The notes under the pieces: model-generated
What the model was told of the DNA's origin: nothing
Databases searched by the model: none
The model's input: only the letters and a program-made list of their open reading frames with translations
Translations under genes and position numbers: made by a program
Shown: in pieces, positions 35,042 through 44,122 of the stretch
How positions within the stretch are numbered: the first letter of the stretch is position 1
Layout: the number at the start of each line of letters is the position of its first letter
DNA from: JBJXHN01 sp046233135
GTDB taxonomy: Bacteria > Pseudomonadota > Alphaproteobacteria > Rhodospirillales > Rhodospirillaceae
Assembly: GCA_046233135.1 (NCBI GenBank)
Contig: JBJXHN010000007.1
Location: forward strand, 248,001 to 312,000
Length of the DNA: 64,000 nucleotides
Direction of reading: 5' to 3'

Positions 35042-37693
35042 CTACGATGTTTCCGCCATCACCCGCGCTTCAAGTGCGCCGGTCGGATCGGCTTCAGCCG
35101 GATCGCCATCATGCAGCAGGGTATCGATCAGCCCCGCCGGTCCCTGGTCTGTCATCCAGCGGATGGCGGCCCGTTTCGCGCGGCCAGCCAGGGTGTCATA
35201 GGTGGCCAGGGCGGTCTCGCAGGCGGCCCAGATGCTGTCTCCTGTCCATTGATCGAAGCAGACGCCGGGGTGGCCGTATTCGGCGATGAGGTCGGCCAGG
35301 GACGTCTCGGCCGGAGCCACCACGGGCAGGCCGCTGCTGATGGCTTCGGCCAGGATCGCGGAATAGGCATCACGGTAGCGTTCGGGCTGATAGGGCAGCA
35401 CCAGCAGATCCATGCGGTCCAGCAAGTCCCACCAGGCCTTGTCGTCGGCGGGATAGATGTAAACCTTCATCCGGTCGTCTGCTTCGCCCATATCCACCAG
35501 GTCTGTCATGGTGTCAGGATCCACATAAGCGCTGGCGGAATGGACCAGCACTGTCGGATGCCGGCCATGGGCCAGCAGGCGCCGGGCGAGGCCGGGGATC
35601 ATCTGGAACCCCTTGGGGGTACCCTGATTGCCGCCGAAGCCGACCACCAGATCGGGCTTGTCCATGCGGAAGCGCGGCAGTGCCGGGGGCTTCTGGGGGA
35701 AGGGCAGGGTCCCCACCGGCCGCCCCAGGATCTCGGCGTATTTCGCCGAACAGCGCTTGTGGAAGGTATACAGGCGGATGCGATGCCAGTAGGGGGCGGG
35801 CATGACCTGCACGGCTTGCTGATACAGCGCGGCTGTCAGGTCCAGCTCGCGGAAGGCGGTCTTGAAGCCGTATTCGATCGCCAGATCGTGGCCGAACTCC
35901 AGCACCACCTGGGGCATGGTATCCGGGGTGAAGCGGCGATAAAGCCACTGGAACAGCGGGTGCAGCGCATAGGCGCTGACGCTGTTCACATAGATCAGGT
36001 CCTGGGGTTTCAGCGGCGGCAGCCGGCCGAGATCGCGGGGCAGATTCTGCGCCGTCCAGGCGGCGATGTGCAGGTCCTTGGCCAGACCGGCCGGGGCGGG
36101 GCTGGTCATGACGGAAAAGAAGCGCCGGACCCCGAGTTCCGTCATCAGGCCGTATTCGGCAAAGCGGCTGCCGAACACCTCTACCGGAATACCCTGGCGC
36201 CGGAGCTCCCCGGTAACATGACGGCAGGCGTTGGCGTAGTGGCCGGCGTTCCCGGAAAGTTCGGGATCCAGATAGTATACGGTGCCGCCAAAGGGGGTTC
36301 CCTTGCCGTTTCCCTGGCGGCAGCCATCGTCGATGGCAGCCTGAACCGTGTGCATTTTCTTGGTGCCGTCACTGCCGACCTGATAGGCGGCGTCCTTGCT
36401 GGCCCCCGCATATTTTTCCAGCGGCTTTTCGGCCAGGGTGGCGAGCGGCGTGCCCTCGATTTCAGCCGTGCCGGATTCCTGGAGAGTATCCAGCGGCAGG
36501 GTTTGGATGAAGCGCTTGGTATCGTGCATCTGCTCCATGGTTTCGCCGGGCAGGCCATAGGTGAAGGTGCCGTGCACCGACATTCCCAGGTCCTTCAGGG
36601 CGAAGACCACCTCGCGAGCCTTTTCCAGGTTCAGCCGCTTGTTGATGATCGTATCCACGACGGTCTGGTTGCCACTTTCGAAGCCCAGCTTGACACCGAA
36701 GCAGCCGGACTCCCGCATCACCCGCCACGTGTCGCGGCTGATGGTATCGGCGCGGCACATGGCCGACCAAGGCAGGCCGATACGGGCCATGGCTTGGCAG
36801 ATGGCCAGAACATGGCGGTCGCCCAGGTTGAAAGTATCGTCATCGAAGTAGACGCAGCGGTAGCCGAAGCGGCCGACGGCGTCCCGGATCAGTCCTTCGA
36901 CGTAGTCGGCACTGTACTGGCGCACGGTGCGCTTGGCCGTGCCGTCCGGATCGTTGCCCGTCATGGTCGCTGGCCAGACACAGAAGATGCACTTGTAGGG
37001 ACACCCCCGGCTGGTCAGCAGTTGCAGTTGAGGCGCCTCCTGGCCGGCGGGGCGGATGTCCCAGTAGCTATAGGCATTCTTGAAATCCAGCCAGGGATAG
37101 GGAGAGGCATTCATCTCGTCGACAGTCAGCAGGTCGTAGTCGATGATGCCGTCTGCCCCGTTCAGCACACGCATCACGCCCTTTTCGTACTCCCCCTTAA
37201 TGCAGGCATGAATGGGGTAACGATCCAGGATCTCTGCGGCCTTGGTGGTGATCGGGCCGGTCAGGATGATCTTGCTGTCGGGGTGCTTTTCCTTGATTTC
37301 GCCGATCAGCTTCGCGTCGTGCGCCCAGCTGGGGGTGGCGGATTCAATGACGATGTATTCCGCCGGGTGGTCTTGCAGCCAGGTGAAATAGCTGTCGTAG
37401 CTTTCGCCCATGGCGATGCTGTCGCGAAAGGCCACGCCCTTGCCGTCCAGCTTGCCCCTGGCCCAGCTGGCCGCCCCGCCCAGGAAGAAGGGGTAGGGCA
37501 TGTAACGCCCGAAAATGACATCATCGGGGCAGGACGAGATTTCGTCGGTGTGGGGCCAGCGGGACCCGGCGCGGACCCCCGCCGTCCAGATTTTCCTCTC
37601 TCCGCCGTCCGGGGTGGTGACACTGCGATAGCTGTCCCACCATGGCGGGTTGGAGAACAGAACGGTACTGGGTCGGGTGCGGGGACGCATCAT
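35042..37693 (-). CDS. Radical-SAM/glycosyltransferase fusion, copy 3
   Basis: The first gene of the array, also 883 residues, same architecture: N-domain (MMRPRTRPSTVLFSNPPWWD), radical-SAM half with GCPYKCIFCVW at 230-240, and C-terminal GT4-like half (LVVGFGGNQGTPKGFQMIPG, LLVLPYQPERYRDAYSAILA). From residue 220 to 450 it is almost identical to copy 2 with only scattered changes, while the glycosyltransferase half differs at roughly half the positions. A stop codon lies in frame 13 codons upstream, which fixes the start at 37693 or 37690. Ribosome binding signals are weak in all copies. The array plus the two epimerases forms one minus-strand block of about 10 kb. Confidence 0.85.
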   Translation of the reverse strand: MMRPRTRPSTVLFSNPPWWDSYRSVTTPDGGERKIWTAGVRAGSRWPHTDEISSCPDDVIFGRYMPYPFFLGGAASWARGKLDGKGVAFRDSIAMGESYDSYFTWLQDHPAEYIVIESATPSWAHDAKLIGEIKEKHPDSKIILTGPITTKAAEILDRYPIHACIKGEYEKGVMRVLNGADGIIDYDLLTVDEMNASPYPWLDFKNAYSYWDIRPAGQEAPQLQLLTSRGCPYKCIFCVWPATMTGNDPDGTAKRTVRQYSADYVEGLIRDAVGRFGYRCVYFDDDTFNLGDRHVLAICQAMARIGLPWSAMCRADTISRDTWRVMRESGCFGVKLGFESGNQTVVDTIINKRLNLEKAREVVFALKDLGMSVHGTFTYGLPGETMEQMHDTKRFIQTLPLDTLQESGTAEIEGTPLATLAEKPLEKYAGASKDAAYQVGSDGTKKMHTVQAAIDDGCRQGNGKGTPFGGTVYYLDPELSGNAGHYANACRHVTGELRRQGIPVEVFGSRFAEYGLMTELGVRRFFSVMTSPAPAGLAKDLHIAAWTAQNLPRDLGRLPPLKPQDLIYVNSVSAYALHPLFQWLYRRFTPDTMPQVVLEFGHDLAIEYGFKTAFRELDLTAALYQQAVQVMPAPYWHRIRLYTFHKRCSAKYAEILGRPVGTLPFPQKPPALPRFRMDKPDLVVGFGGNQGTPKGFQMIPGLARRLLAHGRHPTVLVHSASAYVDPDTMTDLVDMGEADDRMKVYIYPADDKAWWDLLDRMDLLVLPYQPERYRDAYSAILAEAISSGLPVVAPAETSLADLIAEYGHPGVCFDQWTGDSIWAACETALATYDTLAGRAKRAAIRWMTDQGPAGLIDTLLHDGDPAEADPTGALEARVMAETS

Positions 37694-37758
37694 GGCCTTG
37701 GCTCGCTTCGCATCGGTTCTCGATGAGGTCGGTCAGGCAGGGTTCGACATTCTATCAG
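37694..37758 (-). repeat. Conserved leader duplicated upstream of fusion genes, copy 3
   Basis: This stretch matches the 66 bases upstream of copy 1 with few changes, including minus-strand TGATAGAAT, an extended -10-like sequence. As copy 3 is the first gene of the block, this could be its promoter. Confidence 0.45.
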
Positions 37759-37838
37759 CCCTCTCTGTCACATTAGCGCACACAGGCCAGTCAGGAAAGC
37801 GGTGTTGTCATAGTGGTGTCGTAGGACTTTGGCCGTCG

Positions 37839-38000
37839 TCAGGAGATGACGGTGCTGACCGCCCAGACGCTGACCATCAGCACGACAACCGCGCAGGCGC
37901 TGCCGATCAGGGTCAGGCGACCGGGCAGGCTGTCCGGTTTGGCGTAATAGGGCGGGATGGGGCCGTTCCGCGGCATGCGCGGATCTTCGTCGCGAGCCAT
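37839..38000 (-). CDS. Small single-pass membrane protein
   Basis: A 53-residue product, MARDEDPRMPRNGPIPPYYA, has a charged Pro-rich N-terminus and one C-terminal helix (LIGSACAVVVLMVSVWAVST). The ATG at 38000 has a strong AAGGAGG site seven bases upstream, which favours it over a longer frame. Function unknown. It lies 145 bases upstream of the fusion array on the same strand and may or may not be cotranscribed. Confidence 0.65.
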   Translation of the reverse strand: MARDEDPRMPRNGPIPPYYAKPDSLPGRLTLIGSACAVVVLMVSVWAVSTVIS

Positions 38001-38225
38001 GTGAGCCTCCTTTTGCGCGGTTCTCAAACATCTCTTTCCACTCTCATCAACGACCGGGGACAGGGGGGGTTCCCGAAAAATATACGCCTTTCGGCCATAT
38101 TCGGGGGGGCGGCATGCGGACGGGAATTTTTGTGTGCCCTGGGCACTTTTTTTGCCGATCTGTGCGCGCCGTCACGGAACGCTCCGGTTGACGGGCGTAA
38201 ACAGGATGTATCGAAACCAACCAGA

Positions 38226-38996
38226 ATGGGTGTGGGTGAGATGAAACAGAATGTATCTCAAAGGATGTTTTCGGGATTGCTGTCCTGTCTTCTTGCGGGC
38301 GGGGTCCTGGTCGGCGAAAGCCTCGTCGACGGTACGCCGGCCAGGGCGCTGGAACGCAACTGTTCCTACGAAATCCGGGTGAAGAGCAACGGCGCGTCGG
38401 TGAATTCGTTCACCATCCCCAACGGCAACATCATGGCCAAGGGCGACCAGCGGGCCGGGGGCAATGTGGACGCCAAGCGCATGGCCCGGGAACATGCGTC
38501 GCGGGCGGCGCGGGCCTGCGTGGATCAGGCCATTGACGGCAGCGGCCGGAGCGGGGCCTGCACGGTGAACGGCGACCCCTCCAGCGGTCAGGGGGCGATG
38601 GCGGTGTTCAACCTCTCCAATCTGCGCGGAACGGCCCTGAACGCCCTGTGCGGCCAGGCCCGGCAACTGGGGATCGGGGACCGTGTTCGGGATTACGAGA
38701 TTTATCTCTATGTGGTCGGCGGCAGCAGCGATGTGACGCGGGATTGCCAGTCGGCCTTTGGCAACCGGTATCTGACGTTGGATCGGGGCGGCACCATTCT
38801 GTGCAGCAACGGCCTGTTCCAGCCGTACCCGCGCGAGGCCTGGTCGGCCTGGGCGGACGCGTCGGCCAGTCAGATCCGCCAGTCAGCGGCGCAAACCTGC
38901 AGCCGCAACTATCCGGGGTCTCGGGCGGTGATCCAGCGTTGGGAGGTCAATCCTGCCAACGGGCAACTCCGCGGCTATCATTCCTGCCAAGGGTGA
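38226..38996 (+). CDS. Exported protein of unknown function
   Basis: The 256-residue product has a signal peptide (MKQNVSQRMFSGLLSCLLAG, cleavage probably near TPARA-LERN) and a mature part with seven or more cysteines, suggesting disulfides in the periplasm (ERNCSYEIRVKSNG, RDCQSAFGNRY, AAQTCSRNYPG, YHSCQG). No family is recognised. ATG codons at 38226 and 38241 are both possible; the second gives a more typical signal peptide, and neither has a clear ribosome binding site. Confidence 0.65.
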   Translation: MGVGEMKQNVSQRMFSGLLSCLLAGGVLVGESLVDGTPARALERNCSYEIRVKSNGASVNSFTIPNGNIMAKGDQRAGGNVDAKRMAREHASRAARACVDQAIDGSGRSGACTVNGDPSSGQGAMAVFNLSNLRGTALNALCGQARQLGIGDRVRDYEIYLYVVGGSSDVTRDCQSAFGNRYLTLDRGGTILCSNGLFQPYPREAWSAWADASASQIRQSAAQTCSRNYPGSRAVIQRWEVNPANGQLRGYHSCQG

Positions 38997-39062
38997 CCGC
39001 TTGCGAGACAACGGCCGCGCCCGTGGGGATCTCCCTCGCGGGCGCGTGTTGTCGTTGTCCGG

Positions 39063-42000
39063 TCATCCCGTTCTCGGTCGGGTGTGGCGCATGCGGTCGG
39101 CGCGCGCGGTGTCCATGGTCCGGGCGACGGGGGCGCTGGCGCTGTCGGGCGCCAGATCGGCCAGAAGACCGGTCAGGTTCGCCAATTCCTCCACCACCAG
39201 ATGGATCACCAGCCCCTCCCGCTGCACCGTGCCCCGGGCCAGCAGCAGGCGGCCGGCCATGACGGTCTGGCGGTTCTCCTCGAACACCGTCGGCCAGACC
39301 ACCAGGTTGGCGTTGGCGGTTTCATCCTCCAGGGTAATGAAGATCACGCCCTTGGCGCTGCCCGGCCGCTGACGGCAGACGGCCAGACCGGCGATGGTCG
39401 TGCGCCGGCCGTGGGGCAGCTGTTCCAGCCGCCGCGCCGGTACCGCGCCGGCCCGGGTCAGGCCGCTGCGCAATAGTGCCAGGGGATGGGCGCGCAGGCT
39501 GAAGCGCAGGGTGGCGTAATCTTCGACCACCGCTTCGCCGGGGGTGAGGTCGCGAAAGGTCACCGCCGGCTCGGCTCGCATGTCCGGCCCCAGGGGGGCG
39601 AGCAGCCCGTCGGCGACGGCTGCGGCCTCTCGCGCTTCGGCGGCTTCGAACAGGGGCAGGGGGCGGGCCTTCAGGGCCTTCACCGCCCACAGCGCATCCC
39701 GGCGCGGCAGGGCGAGCCCGGCGAAGGCATCGGCCTGGGCCAGCTTTTCAAGCACCGGCGCATCCACCCCGGCCCGCCGCCAGATCTGGTGCGGATCGCG
39801 GTAGCCGTCTCCCCGCGCGGCGACGATGGCCTGGCCGGCGGCAGCGCACAGGCCGCGCACCTGGCGCAACCCCAGCCGCAGGGCCACCGCCCGCTTGCCG
39901 CCAGGGCGGGCGAAGGGCTCCAGGGTGTTGTCCCAGGCGCTGGCATTGACGTCCACCGGCCGCACCTCCACCCCGTGATCGCGGGCGTCGCGGATGATCT
40001 GTGCCGGGGCGTAGAAGCCCATGGGCTGGCTGTTCAGCAGGGCGCAGGCGAAGGCCGCCGGGTAGTGGCACTTCAGCCAGGCCGAGACATAGGCCAGCAG
40101 GGCGAAACTGGCCGCATGGCTTTCCGGAAAGCCGTATTCGCCGAAGCCCTCGATCTGCTTGAAGCAGCGCTCGGCGAACTCGGTGCGGTAGCCGTTGTGT
40201 TCCATGCCGGCGATGAACTTCTCGCGGAAGGTACTGACCAGCCCGGTGCGGCGGAAGGTGGCCATGGCCCGGCGCAGGCCGTCGGCTTCCTCTGGCGAGA
40301 AGCCGGCGCCGACGATGGCGATGCGCATGGCCTGTTCCTGGAACAGGGGCACGCCCAGGGTCTTGTGCAGCACCCGGCGCAGGGCGGTGGAGGGGTAGTG
40401 CACCGGTTCCTCGCCGCGCCGCCGCCGCAGATAGGGATGCACCATATCCCCCTGGATCGGCCCGGGGCGGACGATGGCCACCTGGATCACCAGGTCGTAG
40501 AAGCCGCGCGGGCGCAGGCGCGGCAGCATGCTCATCTGGGCGCGGCTTTCCACCTGGAAGACCCCCAGGCTGTCGGCCCGGCACAGCATGTCATAGGTGG
40601 CGCCGTCGTCGGCCGGCACGCTGGCCAGGGTCAGGGGACGGCCGTGGTGTTCCGCCACCAGGGCCAGGGCCTTGCGCAGGCAACTGAGCATGCCCAGCGC
40701 CAGCACGTCGATCTTCAGCATGCCCAGGGTATCCAGGTCGTCCTTGTCCCACTGGATCACCGTGCGGTCTTCCATCGCCGCGTTTTCGATGGGCACCACT
40801 TCCGACAGGGGCGCACGGGTCAGCACGAAGCCGCCCACATGCTGGGACAGGTGGCGGGGGAAGCCCAGGATCTCGTCCACCAGCTCCAGGGTGCGGGCCA
40901 GCCGGGGTTCGGTGGGGTCCAGGCCGGATTCCCGCAGGCGCTCGGCCGCCGGCACCTTGGACGACGAGCCCCACACCGTGCCGGCCAGGGCGGACACCGC
41001 ATCCTCCGACAGCCCCATGGCCTTGCCCACGTCGCGCAGGGCACCCCGGGCGCGATAGGTGATCACCGTCGCCGCCAGCCCCGCCCGGTCGCGGCCGTAT
41101 TTGCCATAGATGTACTGGATCACCTCTTCCCGGCGTTCGTGTTCGAAATCCACGTCGATGTCCGGCGGTTCGTCCCGCGCGGCCGAGATGAAGCGCTCGA
41201 ACAGCAGATCCACCCGGGTGGGATCCACGGCAGTGACCCCCAGGCAGTAGCAGACCGCCGAATTGGCCGCCGATCCCCGGCCCTGGCACAGGATCCCCCG
41301 GCTGACCGCGAAGCGGACGATGTCGTGCACGGTCAGGAAATAGGGCGCATAGCCCAGCCGCTCGATGATCCCCAGTTCGTGGTCCAGCCGCCGCGCCACG
41401 TCGTCGGGCACGCCGCCGGGATAGCGCCGGGCGGCCCCGGCGGCGGTCAGCCGGGCCAGTTGGGATTGCCAGGTCTCGCCCTGAGGCACCGTCTCGTCGG
41501 GGTACTCGTAGCGCAACTCGTCCAGGGAAAAGCAACAGCCGCCGGCGACCTCCAGACTGCGGGCCAGGGCGTCGGGGCGGCCGGGGACCAGGGCGGCCAT
41601 CGCCTCCGGACCGCGCAAAAAGGCCGCGCCATGGGGCGACAGCCGCCAGCCGGCGGTGTCGATGGTGCAGTGGTGGCGGATGCAGGTCAGCACGTCCAGC
41701 AGCGGCCGGCGGTGGGGCGTGTGCATGCGCACCCCCCCCACGGCCACCAGCGGCACCCCGGTTTCGTCGGCCAGCCGGGCGGTGGCCCACAGCCGGCGGG
41801 CATCGCGGCCGTCGTGGCGCGGCAGGAAAGCCAGGGACAGCCGGTCCCCCGCCGCCTCGCGGAAGGCTGCCAGGGTGGCGCGAAAGGCGGTGTCCTGCCC
41901 CGGATCCACCGGCGGGGCCTTGCCGCCGTGGCTCCCGTCTCCCGCTCCGTTCCCGGTTTCCAGGCGCGCTTCCGGCGGCAGCAGGGTCAGCCACTGGCCC

Positions 42001-42455
42001 TCCGCATGGTCCAGGATGTCGCGGGGGGTCAGGGCGCAGTGTCCCTTGGGTGCGCGCCGCCGGCCCAGGGTCAGCAGCCGCGACAGCCGGCCATAGGCCG
42101 CCCGGTTCGACGGGTGGCACAGCACCAGCGGCGCCCCGCTCGCGCCCCCGCCGGGTCGCGGTTCCGGACCTGCCGTCTCCCCCGCGTCGGGGCGGGGGTC
42201 GAGCAGGGCGCCGACCACCAGCCGCACGCCGGCGATCTTGCGGGTGGCGGCATGGGCGCGCACCACCCCGGCCAGGCTGTTGCGGTCGGTGATCCCCAGG
42301 GCCGGCAGCCCCAGCACGGCGGCCGCCGCCACCAGTTCGTCGGGGTGGGAGGCGGCCTCCAGGAAGCTGTAGTTGGTCTGGCAGAACAACTCCGCATACC
42401 CGGGCAGGGAGGCGGGGCCGGGAGCGGGAGGCGGGCCGGAGGGCTCGGCCGTCAC
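39063..42455 (-). CDS. dnaE2: Error-prone DNA polymerase DnaE2 (ImuC)
   Basis: This 1,130-residue C-family polymerase performs translesion synthesis in the ImuA-ImuB-DnaE2 mutasome. It has the N-terminal PHP domain (YAELFCQTNYSFLEAASHPD, LGITDRNSLAGVVR), the polymerase core with PDIDVDFEHERREEV carrying catalytic Asp residues, GRGSAANSAVCYCLG, and a C-terminal OB domain (VIFITLEDETANANLVVW). The GTG start overlaps the imuB stop codon by the shared GTGA, a typical coupled junction; the longer upstream frame is rejected. Expected to be SOS-induced through the LexA box before imuA. Confidence 0.95.
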   Translation of the reverse strand: MTAEPSGPPPAPGPASLPGYAELFCQTNYSFLEAASHPDELVAAAAVLGLPALGITDRNSLAGVVRAHAATRKIAGVRLVVGALLDPRPDAGETAGPEPRPGGGASGAPLVLCHPSNRAAYGRLSRLLTLGRRRAPKGHCALTPRDILDHAEGQWLTLLPPEARLETGNGAGDGSHGGKAPPVDPGQDTAFRATLAAFREAAGDRLSLAFLPRHDGRDARRLWATARLADETGVPLVAVGGVRMHTPHRRPLLDVLTCIRHHCTIDTAGWRLSPHGAAFLRGPEAMAALVPGRPDALARSLEVAGGCCFSLDELRYEYPDETVPQGETWQSQLARLTAAGAARRYPGGVPDDVARRLDHELGIIERLGYAPYFLTVHDIVRFAVSRGILCQGRGSAANSAVCYCLGVTAVDPTRVDLLFERFISAARDEPPDIDVDFEHERREEVIQYIYGKYGRDRAGLAATVITYRARGALRDVGKAMGLSEDAVSALAGTVWGSSSKVPAAERLRESGLDPTEPRLARTLELVDEILGFPRHLSQHVGGFVLTRAPLSEVVPIENAAMEDRTVIQWDKDDLDTLGMLKIDVLALGMLSCLRKALALVAEHHGRPLTLASVPADDGATYDMLCRADSLGVFQVESRAQMSMLPRLRPRGFYDLVIQVAIVRPGPIQGDMVHPYLRRRRGEEPVHYPSTALRRVLHKTLGVPLFQEQAMRIAIVGAGFSPEEADGLRRAMATFRRTGLVSTFREKFIAGMEHNGYRTEFAERCFKQIEGFGEYGFPESHAASFALLAYVSAWLKCHYPAAFACALLNSQPMGFYAPAQIIRDARDHGVEVRPVDVNASAWDNTLEPFARPGGKRAVALRLGLRQVRGLCAAAGQAIVAARGDGYRDPHQIWRRAGVDAPVLEKLAQADAFAGLALPRRDALWAVKALKARPLPLFEAAEAREAAAVADGLLAPLGPDMRAEPAVTFRDLTPGEAVVEDYATLRFSLRAHPLALLRSGLTRAGAVPARRLEQLPHGRRTTIAGLAVCRQRPGSAKGVIFITLEDETANANLVVWPTVFEENRQTVMAGRLLLARGTVQREGLVIHLVVEELANLTGLLADLAPDSASAPVARTMDTARADRMRHTRPRTG

Positions 42456-44122
42456 GGGAACACCCCGTGCAGGAACCAGCGGCCGGCGCTGTGGAACAGC
42501 CACAGGCGCTGGCCGTCCTCCGCCTCCACCCGCCAGTAGGCGCGGGCGTCCTGGGGGGCGCCGTCGTGCCACCATTCGCCGTCGATCTGCTCCGGCCCGT
42601 CGTGGCGCAGCAGCCGCTGGGCACCTCGGATGACACCGCCCGGAGTCCCGCTTCCGCCATGGCCGTGCTGCCCGCCACCGCCCAGCGCCAGGGTGGCCGG
42701 GGCGCCGCGGTCGTCCACGGTGACCCGGGCGGGGCGGGGGCGGGGAAACAGCCGTACCGGGCGCGGCCCGCCGGCCGGCCAGCGCCCGGGCGGAGGAGTG
42801 GGCGGGGCGCTGTCGTTGGCCGCAGGGGGCAGGGGCGCCAGCGGCGGCGCGGCAGAGACGGCGCGGTCGGGGCGGTGGCTCTGGCGGGGCACCAGACGGA
42901 CCACATTGTCCGCGCCCAGCCGGCCGCGCAGGCGGTCGGTCAGCAGCGCCAGCTCCCGCGCCGCCTGCGGGCTGTCGGCGGCGGGGCGGCCGTCGTCCTC
43001 GGCATCACGGGCGCGCGCCAGGGCCTCCTGGCTGGCGCTCAGGGGCTCTCCGGCGGTCAGGGCGAGGGTCATGGCCTCGATCCCGAAGCCGGCATCCAGA
43101 CCGTTCAGGGGATCGCGGAACAGCCGGGCGAGATGGGCGGGGTCGCGCAGGGGCCGGCCGGTGCCGATGGTGATATCGGCGGTCGAGCCATCCACCCGGA
43201 ACAGGCTCAGGGCCAGCCGCCGCGCGCCCTTGTGCTCCTTGGTCAGGCGGGCGCAGAGGCTGTGCAGCAGCCGGTCCAGGGCCTCGGTGACCGCTTCGGT
43301 GGTGCCGATGGGCTCGGCGAAGGACAGGCGGACCAGCTCCGGCGCCACCGGGCGGCGGGGCGAGAACGGCTCGGGCAGGCGGCCCAGGGCCTGATCCAGG
43401 CGGCGGCCCACCTCCAGCCCCAGCCGCCCGGCCAGGGGCGCGCGGGGCAGGGCGGCCAGCGCGCCGATATCGTGAATCCCCAGACGCCGCAGCGCCTCCA
43501 GCGCCGGGGCGGGCAGGCGCAATGCGGCCGGCGGCAGGGCCGCGAGCAACTGGCGCTGGGATCCCTCCGGCAGCAGGGCGATGGCGTCGCTGTCTTCGCT
43601 CTCCGCCCCGCCGCTTTCGCCGGACGCGGCCATGAAGCGGGCGGCGGCCCAGGCCGCGCCCTGGGTGTCGGCGATGCCCAGGCGCGGGGTGAAACCCAGG
43701 GCACGCAGGCGGTCGCGGACCTGACGGGCCAGCGCGGCCTCTCCGCCGAACAGATGGGCGCAGCCGGTGATGTCCAGCCGCAGGCCGGCCCCCTGGCCTT
43801 CGCTGCCCAGGGGATCCTCGGCGGTCCAGGGGGTGAAGCGGCCGCACCAGTCCGCCAGCCGGTCGAGCACCCGGGCGTCTTCGGCCGGGGCGGCTTCGGC
43901 GGTGCGCAGGCCGGGCACCAGGGCGCGGGCGTCGGCCAGGGTCAGTCCGGGCGCCAGCCCCTCGGCCTGGGCGGCGGCATTGACGGCGGCCAGCCGCACG
44001 CCGCCCTGACCCGAGGCGATGGTGGCGAAGGGGACCTCACGCCACGGGGCATGGGCTGCCCGGGGGCGGGTCAGCCGGTCGGTCTGGAAGGTCGGCAACC
44101 ACACGGAGATCACCCGAGTCAT
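42452..44122 (-). CDS. imuB: ImuB, Y-family polymerase-like mutasome scaffold
   Basis: The 556-residue protein begins MTRVISVWLPTFQTDRLTRP and resembles Y-family polymerases (LRLDITGCAHLFGGEAALAR, LGIHDIGALAALPRAPLAGR) but, as in other ImuB proteins, lacks the full catalytic acidic set and serves to bring DnaE2 to the sliding clamp. The C-terminal part contains PVRLFPRPRPARVTV and a W-rich end (YWRVEAEDGQRLWLFHSAGR) typical of the family. The start at 44122 lies inside imuA, an 86-base overlap, consistent with coupled translation. Confidence 0.92.
   Translation of the reverse strand: MTRVISVWLPTFQTDRLTRPRAAHAPWREVPFATIASGQGGVRLAAVNAAAQAEGLAPGLTLADARALVPGLRTAEAAPAEDARVLDRLADWCGRFTPWTAEDPLGSEGQGAGLRLDITGCAHLFGGEAALARQVRDRLRALGFTPRLGIADTQGAAWAAARFMAASGESGGAESEDSDAIALLPEGSQRQLLAALPPAALRLPAPALEALRRLGIHDIGALAALPRAPLAGRLGLEVGRRLDQALGRLPEPFSPRRPVAPELVRLSFAEPIGTTEAVTEALDRLLHSLCARLTKEHKGARRLALSLFRVDGSTADITIGTGRPLRDPAHLARLFRDPLNGLDAGFGIEAMTLALTAGEPLSASQEALARARDAEDDGRPAADSPQAARELALLTDRLRGRLGADNVVRLVPRQSHRPDRAVSAAPPLAPLPPAANDSAPPTPPPGRWPAGGPRPVRLFPRPRPARVTVDDRGAPATLALGGGGQHGHGGSGTPGGVIRGAQRLLRHDGPEQIDGEWWHDGAPQDARAYWRVEAEDGQRLWLFHSAGRWFLHGVFP

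Noticed and set aside
35111..37726. 871-codon and the similar 732-codon (32776-34974) plus-strand frames
   Set aside because: Antisense to fusion copies 3 and 2; their mutual similarity only reflects the paralogy of the real genes.
39486..42539. 1,017-codon plus-strand frame
   Set aside because: Antisense to dnaE2 with low-complexity Gly/Gln/His composition and no domain; it is a GC-skew artefact.
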